Below, one piece after another: positions 23,769 through 31,322 of a stretch of 64,000 bases of DNA. Origin of the DNA: JANXYW01 sp031400455 (GTDB lineage: Bacteria > Chloroflexota > Dehalococcoidia > DSTF01 > JACRBR01); the NCBI GenBank assembly GCA_031400455.1, contig JANNPX010000038.1:1-64000 (forward strand), read 5' to 3'. The position numbers and the translations under genes were made by a program. A model generated the notes under the pieces. That model was not told the origin of the DNA, made no database searches, and worked only from the letters and a program-made list of their open reading frames with translations. Within the stretch, counting starts at the first letter, position 1. Each line of letters begins with the position of its first letter.

Positions 23769-25324
23769 GCTTCCATCCTTACGATGCCTTTTGTGCCGTC
23801 CACGGTAATCATGGAGCCGTCCACGATCATCTTCGTCGCTACCTGCGTCGCCACCACACACGGGATGGCGTACTCGCGCGCACAGATTGCTGAATGAGAG
23901 AGCACGCCGCCGGAGTCGGTAACCACCGCTGCGGCGATCGCGAACAGCGGCGTCCATGGCGGCGCCGTGGTTGTGCAGACGAGAATTTCGCCGGGCTGCA
24001 GACGCTCCGCTTCGCTCAGGTCCTTGAGCACGCGCGCCCGCGCCGTCACGAGGCCCTTGCTGGCTGCCTGGCCTTTGATCTCGCGGCCTTCGATGCTCGG
24101 CGGCGCTATGCCAAAGAAGAGGGTCAACATCGGCAGGACTTCCGCAGGAATCTGCGACATGTCCGGAGGCGTGCCGACGAACGGCGGCGGCGCGAGCGTA
24201 CCCTGGCGGGCGAACTCGGCCTGTTGCTTCTCCGCTGTCGCTTTGAGGTGAGGCGTGGGACTGTGCGCCGCGTCCTTGAGTTCGCGCGAGTCGAAGAAGA
24301 AGACCTGGTCCGCAGTGCCCAGTGCGCCGGCTTCGACCAGCTTGCGACCCAGCGCCAGAAACGGCACCCGCAGCGAGCCCACCATGATCAACTGCCACAG
24401 AGCGCGGCCCTCGCTGATCGGCACATGTATCTGGCACGTTGACAGCATCGCGCGGAACTGGGGCAGCTTGTCCGCGCCGAGGCGTGCCTCGACTTCCTTC
24501 ACCGCGTCTTCCCGCTGCGCGACGGCGCGCAGATGAGCAGCGGCGGGTGAGTGCTCGGCGTCGTTGACGTAACGACTTATCAACGTCAGCGGCAGGCGAG
24601 GACTCTCCGCCCAGGTCGGCCTCTCGATGTACGTCCAGCTGTCGACGCGCCAGCCGTACTCGTCGAGGTATTCGCGGAACCTCGCCATGAACTCCTGCCC
24701 GCCCTCTACCGACTCAAGCGAGTCGAACCGGCCCTGGCGCAACGCTTCCGCCACGGCAGGCCGCCTGGCGGCGTCTTCCGCCAGCTCGCTCAAGCCCGCG
24801 CCCGCAGCCGCCGTACCATTCTCGAAGCCCTGGAGAAGCGTGGCGGCGAGTTGCGGTCCCTCCGCTCCCAGTTCGTTCTGCAGAAACTCGACGAAGCCGA
24901 AGGTCGGCCCCATGAACCCGGTGATCGCCTTCATGGTGTAACCAAATGCTTTGATCGACTCGACGATGATGCCTTCGAGGGCGTCGCCCAGGTCCGCCAG
25001 GCTCATGCTCTCGTAGTCGCGCGCGCGGATGCGCTCGCAAGTGCCCTTAATCTTCGGCAGATAGTCGTTCGTCCAGACGTCGGAGATACCCCGCTCGAGG
25101 ATCTCGGGGGACGGCGGTCGCGGCGAGGCAGGCGACGAAAAGGCGTAGCCATTCACGAAGACCGTTCGCATCCCCATGTACTGGCTCATCAAGCGATCCC
25201 AGAACTCGCTGGCGAGCGGGCACAGAGGCGCCGGCGTGTGCATGGCGTCGAAGAGCCACGGCAGCTGCGCGTCGGCGGGATCCTGCCAGGTCACCTGGAA
25301 GTCGTTTGTAAAGCTGGACACCAT
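23765..25324 (-). CDS. PEP-utilizing-enzyme mobile (phosphohistidine) domain protein
   Basis: 519 residues. The last 90 form the swivelling phosphohistidine domain of PEP synthase/PPDK-type enzymes: GQAASKGLVTARARVLKDL, ILVCTTTAPPW, then GGVLSHSAICAREYAIPCVV with the phospho-His near residue 477. The preceding 400 residues are helical and do not contain an ATP-grasp nucleotide-binding domain or the PEP TIM barrel. It may therefore need a partner subunit, as in multi-subunit relatives such as phenylphosphate synthase. No partner gene is adjacent. Confidence 0.8.
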   Translation of the reverse strand: MVSSFTNDFQVTWQDPADAQLPWLFDAMHTPAPLCPLASEFWDRLMSQYMGMRTVFVNGYAFSSPASPRPPSPEILERGISDVWTNDYLPKIKGTCERIRARDYESMSLADLGDALEGIIVESIKAFGYTMKAITGFMGPTFGFVEFLQNELGAEGPQLAATLLQGFENGTAAAGAGLSELAEDAARRPAVAEALRQGRFDSLESVEGGQEFMARFREYLDEYGWRVDSWTYIERPTWAESPRLPLTLISRYVNDAEHSPAAAHLRAVAQREDAVKEVEARLGADKLPQFRAMLSTCQIHVPISEGRALWQLIMVGSLRVPFLALGRKLVEAGALGTADQVFFFDSRELKDAAHSPTPHLKATAEKQQAEFARQGTLAPPPFVGTPPDMSQIPAEVLPMLTLFFGIAPPSIEGREIKGQAASKGLVTARARVLKDLSEAERLQPGEILVCTTTAPPWTPLFAIAAAVVTDSGGVLSHSAICAREYAIPCVVATQVATKMIVDGSMITVDGTKGIVRMEA

Positions 25325-25446
25325 GATGTTCCTCAGTTCTCACAACGTTAGGACGCGGGCGCGGCCTGATCCTGCTGGCCGGAATGTTCATTAGTCTACG
25401 GGCGTTTGAGTTCCGAGCAAGAGATGCGACATCAAGCCGCTACGTC

Positions 25447-25851
25447 TCACTGCCGCTCGTTGCCGGTGACGTTGCCTTCGGCGTCTGTTGTGAGACGGCC
25501 TTCGGTCATGTCGAGCATGACGAGCACGTTGCCCCACGGGTCGGCTACGACGGCGCACTTGCCGATCGCGATGTCGAAGGGACCGTTGACGATGCGGCCG
25601 CCCGACTCGACGAACCGCTGCGCGGCCGCTCCTACTGAATCGACGAGCAGGTCGACTTCCGGCGTACCGCCGTCGGTGTGGATGACGACCTCGGCGTCGG
25701 AACCCGGCATGCGGAGGCCTGCGGACGTCGCCGTGCGCCAGTTCAGTTCGTGGCCGAGCGCGTCGCGGTAGAAGGCGAGGCCGGCATCGAGGTCGGCGAC
25801 GGGGAGGCGGATGCAGTCGACTTTGCGGAAGAGGGGAGCGGTGTTGGACAT
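25447..25851 (-). CDS. VOC/glyoxalase-superfamily protein
   Basis: 134 residues with the paired beta-alpha-beta-beta-beta modules of the vicinal-oxygen-chelate fold: KVDCIRLPVADLDAGLAFYR, LGHELNWR and VADPWGNVLVMLD. One metal-site residue pattern is recognisable (His or Gln in the first strand is not). ATG 25851 is used because GAGG lies about 8 nt upstream. The open frame begins 9 codons earlier. It could be a resistance or small-metabolite enzyme, or a catalytically inactive binder. Confidence 0.82.
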   Translation of the reverse strand: MSNTAPLFRKVDCIRLPVADLDAGLAFYRDALGHELNWRTATSAGLRMPGSDAEVVIHTDGGTPEVDLLVDSVGAAAQRFVESGGRIVNGPFDIAIGKCAVVADPWGNVLVMLDMTEGRLTTDAEGNVTGNERQ

Positions 25852-25868
25852 CGGGTGCCTCACGGAGT

Positions 25869-26009
25869 GGGCGGACACGCAGGTCCGCCCCTACGGCCAT
25901 CGAGCATTTCGGGATTGGCATCGTACCCGGACGCGGGCACTCTACGGAGTGCCCCTACTCGGGATGTGTGTGCCAGATCGCGGGTGGGCACGGCTCGCCG
26001 TGCCCCTAC
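25869..26009. repeat. Cluster of three GTAGGGGC palindromes (copies 4-6)
   Basis: Three hairpins stand in one 257-bp gap between the VOC and tyrS genes: GGGCGGAC...GTCCGCCC at 25869-25894, GGGCACTC...GAGTGCCC at 25937-25960, and GGGCACG...CGTGCCC at 25986-26009. Each ends in CTAC. The middle copy matches the 7051 copy over 24 bases. Nothing else is seen in the gap. Confidence 0.8.
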
Positions 26010-26108
26010 GATACGTGCGCGGCGTTCGTCTCGGAGATAGCACAGCGTGCCAGCTGAGCGAGATCCTTCGCAATCGCTCAGGATGACAGGACGGATGTTC
26101 GCCCGCGT

Positions 26109-27230
26109 CTACTTCGTGATCAGCTCATCCAGTTCGGCGAGCAGCGCCTGCTTTTCCGGGGACTCGAATGCTTTGCGGGCGGGCTCGAGGGTTTCGACGA
26201 GCCACTCGGCGATGCCGTTCTTGAGGTCGGCGGGGTGGAGGGCGCCGTCGAGATAGGCCTGGTCGGTCTCTTCCGGCGAGGTGAAGATGAGGTCCCCGCC
26301 GTGATCCGCCGTGCGGGCGATGCGGAACTCTCCGTCGCGAGCGAAGATGAGCTTGCGCGCCCAGTCGAGCATGGGGTTGAACTGCGCGGAGTCGGGGGGG
26401 CAGAACGCCTTGCGCACCTTCTGCCGGATCTCGTCCGGCGAGTCGTGCACGAAGAGCGCCGAGCTGCGCTCCGACTTGCTCATCTTCATCGACGCCCAGA
26501 AGTCCGTCAGGTCGCCCTCGGGCGGCGGCCACACGTTCGGCTTCTTCAGGCCGAGCAGCAGCGGATGGTGCACGCAGACTGGCTTGATCTGCGCGCCCTT
26601 GGCATCGAGCAGCGGCGTCACCTTCATTTTCGACGCGACGTCGCGGGCGATGACGTGCGCTTTGCGCTGGTCCATGCCCGCGTGCGCGATGTTCACGCCC
26701 ATGATGAAGACGTCGGCGACCTGCATGCCCGGGTAGAGCATCTTTGCGAAGTCGACGGAATCGCCCTCGCGGCGGCCGAGGATGGTGATGCTGCGCTGCA
26801 TGCGGGCGAGCGTGGTGTTCTTCGCGACGTCGATCAGCGTCGCCCAGTACTGATCGTTGTTGTGGTAGAGGTCGGTGCCCAGCACGAAGTTGAGCTTCGA
26901 CGGATCGCCACCGACGCAGCGGAACGACGCCTTCAGCCCCTCGGCGAAGTAGCCGAGCGCGATGCGGCGGATCGTCTCGCGGTCGCCGCCGAGTTTGTCA
27001 TTGATCCAGGAGTGCCAGTCGGCGAGGAAGATGGTGCAGTTGACGCCGGCATCGACGAAGTCCTTCACCTTCCCCATGCAGACGAGGCCCGTTCCGAGAT
27101 GGATCTTGCCGGAGATCTCGAACCCGATGTAGTGCCGCAGCGGCGTCCCGGACGCGACGAGGCGATCGAGGTCCTCGCGCGTGAGGACTTCGTCGAGGTT
27201 GCGGGCGATCGTTTGTGCGGCGTCAGTCAT
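26109..27230 (-). CDS. tyrS: Tyrosyl-tRNA synthetase, archaeal/eukaryotic type
   Basis: 373 residues that align in order with archaeal TyrRS: IGFEISGKIHLGTG (HIGH-like motif about 44-48), LADWHSWIN, YPGMQVADVFIMGVN, GMDQRKAHVIARDVA and KMSKS at 249-253 followed by SALFVHDSPDEIRQKVRKAF. The bacterial C-terminal S4-type RNA-binding domain is absent. ATG 27230 gives the natural N-terminus. The 227 open codons before it are repeat sequence and antisense of the kelch gene. No second tyrS is in the window. Transfer from Archaea at some point is possible. Confidence 0.93.
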   Translation of the reverse strand: MTDAAQTIARNLDEVLTREDLDRLVASGTPLRHYIGFEISGKIHLGTGLVCMGKVKDFVDAGVNCTIFLADWHSWINDKLGGDRETIRRIALGYFAEGLKASFRCVGGDPSKLNFVLGTDLYHNNDQYWATLIDVAKNTTLARMQRSITILGRREGDSVDFAKMLYPGMQVADVFIMGVNIAHAGMDQRKAHVIARDVASKMKVTPLLDAKGAQIKPVCVHHPLLLGLKKPNVWPPPEGDLTDFWASMKMSKSERSSALFVHDSPDEIRQKVRKAFCPPDSAQFNPMLDWARKLIFARDGEFRIARTADHGGDLIFTSPEETDQAYLDGALHPADLKNGIAEWLVETLEPARKAFESPEKQALLAELDELITK

Positions 27231-27252
27231 GATGCTTAGTTTCGCTGATTTC

Positions 27253-27309
27253 CACCGCAGAGGCACAGAGGCACCGGGAAACAAGGATTTCACGGATTTC
27301 ACGGATGCG
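27253..27309. repeat. Interspersed GGATTTCACGG repeat tract
   Basis: CCGCAGAGGCACAGAGGCAC followed by GGATTTCACGGATTTCACGG lies between the kelch gene and tyrS. It is the reverse-complement relative of the ATCCGTG tract at 11099-11170. Confidence 0.55.
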
Positions 27310-27337
27310 TGATGCGACTTTGGGGGCCCTCCCCCCC

Positions 27338-29026
27338 TCAATCGGGTGCGTCGCAGAGGGTGATGGATTGCGTGAAGACCTGGGCCATCAACGTCAGGTC
27401 CAGGATGCTGATCGACATGCCGTTGTCCTGGTTGCGGCGCTCGGGTGCGGGCGGGATCTGTTGGGCGAAGAAGTTCGCGACGATTGTGAGATCCAGGATC
27501 GAGACGACGTGGTCGCCGTCGAGGTCGGCGCGCATGATCCTGCAGTACGTCAGCGGATCGTAGCCCAACCCCGTCTCGGTCACGTCCAGGTAGCCGTCGC
27601 CATCGCGATCGGTATCGCACGCGTCGCCGAAGACGTCGAAGCCGGCATAGTTCGATGCGGCGTTCGCGCCGTCGCTGTTCTCCTGCGCCGCGTTGGCAAC
27701 GACTGGGCAGTTGTCGGTGCTCGGGTCGGTGTTCACAGCGACCAGCGCAGCCGTCGGAAGATCGTTGAAGCCATCGCCGTCGGTGTCGGGGTCGCACGGC
27801 TTTGTCATCTGCGCCTGCGGACCGGCGTACCCGGTGTAGACGATGCCGGTACACCCCGGCGCGATTTCGTGGCGGTTCGGCACGCCGTCGTTGTCCGCGT
27901 CCGCGTCCCACAGCTCGGCGCTGTTGAGGTAGCTGGCGCCGTTGCCGCCGGCGATCAGCACGCCACCGTCATTCAGCCGCACGGCGGCGTGACGCGCGCG
28001 GGCCGCCGCGATCGTGCCGGCCGCCTCCCACGCGTTCGCGACCGGATCGTAGATCTCCGCCGTCACCAGCGTCGCCGACGCGTTGACGCCGCCTTCGACA
28101 AGTACGCGGCCATCGAGCAGCGAGGTCGCAGCGTGCGCGGCGCGTCCGTCCATCATCGTATTCGCCGAACCCCACGCATCCGTCAGGGGATCGTACAGCT
28201 CGGCGCTCTGCAGATAGCCGGCCGTACCGCCGCCGCCCGCTACGAGCACCTCGCCGCCGGGGAGCAGGGTGGCCGTATGCAGACGGCGCGCCTCCGTCAG
28301 GCTGTCTGCGGGCAACCAGCTGTTGGTGTTGTGATCGTACAGCTCGGCCGTGCCGACGTAGTCACCGTCGAAGCCGCCCGCGGCCAGCACCTTGCCGGTC
28401 AACAGCCGTGTTGCGGTGTGGTACTCCCGCACGTGGGCCATCGATCCAGCAGGCGCCCATGAATTCGTCGCCGGTGTGTACAACTCCGCCGACTTCAGGT
28501 AATCCTCCGGCACACCGCCTACGCCACCAGCGACCAATATCTTCCCATTCAGCAGCAGCGTCGCAGTGTGGGCGCGGCGCGGCGTCGTCAGCGTTCCGGC
28601 GGGCGACCACGAGTTGGCAACGGGATCGTACAGCTCTGCGCTGCCGAGATTCGCGCTCGGCATGCCGCCGAATCCGCCGACGACGAGCACCTTGCCGTTA
28701 GGGAGCGGCGTCGCTGTGTGAAACGAGCGCCCCGTTGCCAGCGATGCGGCGGGTGACCACGCGTCGGCCGCCGGGTCGTACAACTCGACCGCGCCCACGT
28801 AATTGGTGGCGCTGTTATCGCCACCCGCGAGCAGCACCTTGCCGTTCCCCAGCAGGGTGGCGGTCGGGCGCTCGCGTGCCGTCTCCATGCTGCCCGCGGC
28901 GATCCAGAGGCCGTCGTTCGCCGCCAGCGCGGGCGCCGCATCGCCGATGTATGCGGCGGCCAGGACGGCCCCTAGCAGCGCTGCGAGGACGCGGCTGCGG
29001 AGGATGAGGGTGGTGGCGCTTACCAT
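27338..29026 (-). CDS. Secreted kelch beta-propeller with C-terminal dockerin-like module
   Basis: 562 residues with a signal peptide (LAALLGAVLAAAYIGDAAPA, cleavage around ALA-AND). About 300 residues of kelch repeats follow, each with GKVL(L/V)xGG, ELYDPxxxxW and ARxxHTAT. Then come two D/N-rich calcium-binding stretches (DADADNDGVPN and CDPDTDGDGFND) of thrombospondin-3 type, and a tail with YCRIMRADLDGDHVVSILDL and SISILDLTLMAQVF ending near a final Cys. Two EF-hand-like loops of about 12 residues, the first intact, mark the dockerin-like module. Its likely role is an extracellular glycan or protein ligand that docks to cohesin-like proteins nearby. Confidence 0.82.
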   Translation of the reverse strand: MVSATTLILRSRVLAALLGAVLAAAYIGDAAPALAANDGLWIAAGSMETARERPTATLLGNGKVLLAGGDNSATNYVGAVELYDPAADAWSPAASLATGRSFHTATPLPNGKVLVVGGFGGMPSANLGSAELYDPVANSWSPAGTLTTPRRAHTATLLLNGKILVAGGVGGVPEDYLKSAELYTPATNSWAPAGSMAHVREYHTATRLLTGKVLAAGGFDGDYVGTAELYDHNTNSWLPADSLTEARRLHTATLLPGGEVLVAGGGGTAGYLQSAELYDPLTDAWGSANTMMDGRAAHAATSLLDGRVLVEGGVNASATLVTAEIYDPVANAWEAAGTIAAARARHAAVRLNDGGVLIAGGNGASYLNSAELWDADADNDGVPNRHEIAPGCTGIVYTGYAGPQAQMTKPCDPDTDGDGFNDLPTAALVAVNTDPSTDNCPVVANAAQENSDGANAASNYAGFDVFGDACDTDRDGDGYLDVTETGLGYDPLTYCRIMRADLDGDHVVSILDLTIVANFFAQQIPPAPERRNQDNGMSISILDLTLMAQVFTQSITLCDAPD

Positions 29027-29129
29027 AGCGCCCGCTTGCCAGCACTGCGATGGTAGGCGACGTGGATCAGCTTTACAAGCGCGCTAGGATGTGCGCGCGG
29101 TCGAGAGGCTACGTTAAGGAGAGACATTC

Positions 29130-30059
29130 ATGGCACGCAAGTTCAGGTTCGCCGTCCAAACATCAAGCGGGCGCTCGGGCGACGAATGGCGCGAGAAGGC
29201 GCGGAAGATCGAGGATCTCGGCTACTCGACGCTGCTGATCCCGGACCACTTCGACGACCAGCTCGCGCCGATGCCGGCGATGATGGCCGCCGCCGACGCA
29301 ACGACGACGCTCCGAGTCGGCGGCCTCGTGCTGGACAACGACTACAAACACCCCCTCATCCACGCCAAGGAAGCGGCGACAATCGACGTGCTGTCCGGCG
29401 GCCGCATGGAGTTCGGGTTGGGCGCCGGTTGGATGCGCACGGACTACGACGCCTCCGGCATCGAGTACGACAACCCCGGCGTGCGGATCAGCCGCTTCAA
29501 GGAAGGATTGACGATCATCAAGGGGCTCTTCGCCGATGGCCCCGTGAACTTCAGCGGAACGTACTACACGATCACAAATCACGAAGGGACGCCGAAGCCC
29601 GTCCAGAAGCCCATCCCGATCCTGATCGGCGGCGGTGGCAAGCGCGTGCTCTCAATCGCCGGGCGCGAGGCGAACATCGTCAGCATCAACTTCAACCTTG
29701 AGCAGGGCGCGGTGAACCGCACGACGATGGGGACGGGCGGCGCCAACGAAACGGACGAGAAGATCGGCTGGATCCGCGGGGCAGCAGGCTCTCGCTTCGA
29801 CGAGTTGGAGCTGAGCGTTACGGTGTTCGTCGCCATCGTCACCGACGATCAGGCGGGCATGGCCGAGCGCATCGCCCCGGGCTTCGGCATGTCGCCCGCG
29901 GAGGTGCTCGAATCGCCACACGCGCTGATCGGCACCACCGACCAGATCGTCGAAGCGCTGCAGGCGCGACGCGAGCGCTACGGCGTCAGCTACATCGCCT
30001 TCTCCGGCGACGGCTTCGAGCGGCTCGCGCCGGTGGTGGCGCAGCTGGCCGGGACGTAG
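29130..30059 (+). CDS. LLM-class F420-dependent oxidoreductase
   Basis: 309-residue luciferase-like TIM barrel. MARKFRFAVQ, LLIPDHFDDQLAPMPAMMAA, RVGGLVLDNDYKHP, LIHAKEAATIDVLSGGRMEF and GLGAGWM are typical of the F420-dependent branch known from Actinobacteria and Chloroflexota. The family reduces or oxidises diverse small molecules with deazaflavin. AAGGAG precedes ATG 29130. It is divergent from the kelch gene and convergent with the cohesin-dockerin gene 36 nt downstream. Confidence 0.9.
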   Translation: MARKFRFAVQTSSGRSGDEWREKARKIEDLGYSTLLIPDHFDDQLAPMPAMMAAADATTTLRVGGLVLDNDYKHPLIHAKEAATIDVLSGGRMEFGLGAGWMRTDYDASGIEYDNPGVRISRFKEGLTIIKGLFADGPVNFSGTYYTITNHEGTPKPVQKPIPILIGGGGKRVLSIAGREANIVSINFNLEQGAVNRTTMGTGGANETDEKIGWIRGAAGSRFDELELSVTVFVAIVTDDQAGMAERIAPGFGMSPAEVLESPHALIGTTDQIVEALQARRERYGVSYIAFSGDGFERLAPVVAQLAGT

Positions 30060-30095
30060 TCGCAGGCGCAGAACCGCACCGTCACCGACTGGCGT

Positions 30096-31322
30096 TCACG
30101 CGCAGAGGGACGCCGGCTTCCCGAAAAGACTGGCCATCTTTGAGAGGTCCAGGATGCTGATGCTCGCCGCCGCCGTCTGCTGATATCGCGCGGGTGCCGG
30201 TGACACCGTCTGGCTGAAGACCGCTGCGACCCCCGCGAGGTCGAGAATGCTGACCGAGCCGTCTGCATCGACATCGGCGCGCATGATCGGACAGTACGTC
30301 GCGAGATCCTTGCCTAACGCCGACTTCTTCACGTTGCCATAGCCATCGCCTGAGACGTCACCGTCGCAGTCGTCGCCGAGCGCATCTCCGCCCGGACGGT
30401 TCGATAGTCCGTTGTTCGCGTCGGTGTTGTGCTGGAGAGGATCGTACGCCAGCGGACAATCGTCGATTGCGCTGAGCACCTCATCATCATCCGCGTCGTC
30501 GGGATTCTGCGCGAGCGGTGCCTGCACAGGTCGAGGATCCGCGCAAGTGCTACCGAGCCGCTCCGTCACGAACCCCTGATCGGCAGCATTGATCTGTCCG
30601 TCGGGCGAAGAGGGCGCCACGTCGAATCCTGGCGCATACAAGGGCGAGCCGGAAACCGCGCCGAACCGTCCCAGGATCGTCTGTTCGTCGAAGATATCGA
30701 CCACGCAGTCAGCCGTAACATCGCCTTCAAGCGCACGCAGCGTGACGAGCACGTCACCCGTTCGCTCGATCGGCATGGGCGCACCTTGCACGTCGTGAAG
30801 AGATGACGTTGAAGGCGCGGTATTGACGACTGCGAGTTGGTCCGACGCGCCATTCGGCGGCATCGCAATGCCCGGATTGAGATGGGCCGTGAGCGAAACA
30901 AGCCCGCCGGACCCCGACGCCCCCGGCAGGACTCCGCTTGATGTGCAGGCGAGCCGAAGAAGTGAGGCGCTCGGACGCGATTCGACGCACGAGACCGGGC
31001 GGCCCGTGCTGCCCAGCATGGGACCCGGCGCGGCGAAGAGATCGATGGCCGCAGGATCGTACGCGTACGTGATGTCGAACCCGCCGAGGCCCGAACCCAG
31101 CGGGACCACGCCGGCGGTTTGCATGATCGTGACATCTGGTCCCGCCACGAACAGGTTGGCGGACGCCGGAAACAGAAACAAATCCGGATCCGATCCGGCA
31201 GCGTCGGCGCGCACACGCGCGCTCGGACCCGGCGCCGCGAAAAGCATTCCCGCGAGGCCGATTGCTGCCGCCGTGAGTGCCGCTGCCACGTGGTACCGAT
31301 GCGGGCGCATGATGTTCATCAT
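30096..31322 (-). CDS. Secreted cohesin-like protein with calcium repeats and dockerin-like tail
   Basis: 408 residues. A signal peptide or anchor (HVAAALTAAAIGLAGMLFAA) leads to one cohesin-like beta-sandwich of about 150 residues with GGFDITYAYDPAAIDLF and LGSTGRPVSC. Next come an EF-hand-like pair (GDVTADCVVDIFD and DGQINAADQGF), a D-rich linker (DDADDDEVLS; DDCDGDVSGDGYG), and a tail with YCPIMRADVDADGSVSILDL. The second loop of the tail is degenerate (AAASISILDL). ATG 31322 overlaps the scaffold-like gene stop as ATGA and follows GGAGGTG, so translation is coupled. It may bridge scaffold and cargo. Confidence 0.8.
   Translation of the reverse strand: MMNIMRPHRYHVAAALTAAAIGLAGMLFAAPGPSARVRADAAGSDPDLFLFPASANLFVAGPDVTIMQTAGVVPLGSGLGGFDITYAYDPAAIDLFAAPGPMLGSTGRPVSCVESRPSASLLRLACTSSGVLPGASGSGGLVSLTAHLNPGIAMPPNGASDQLAVVNTAPSTSSLHDVQGAPMPIERTGDVLVTLRALEGDVTADCVVDIFDEQTILGRFGAVSGSPLYAPGFDVAPSSPDGQINAADQGFVTERLGSTCADPRPVQAPLAQNPDDADDDEVLSAIDDCPLAYDPLQHNTDANNGLSNRPGGDALGDDCDGDVSGDGYGNVKKSALGKDLATYCPIMRADVDADGSVSILDLAGVAAVFSQTVSPAPARYQQTAAASISILDLSKMASLFGKPASLCA

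Noticed and set aside
27231..27911. N-terminal extension of the TyrRS frame by 227 codons
   Set aside because: The stretch is antisense to the kelch gene and the interspersed repeat; TyrRS alignment starts at Met 27230.
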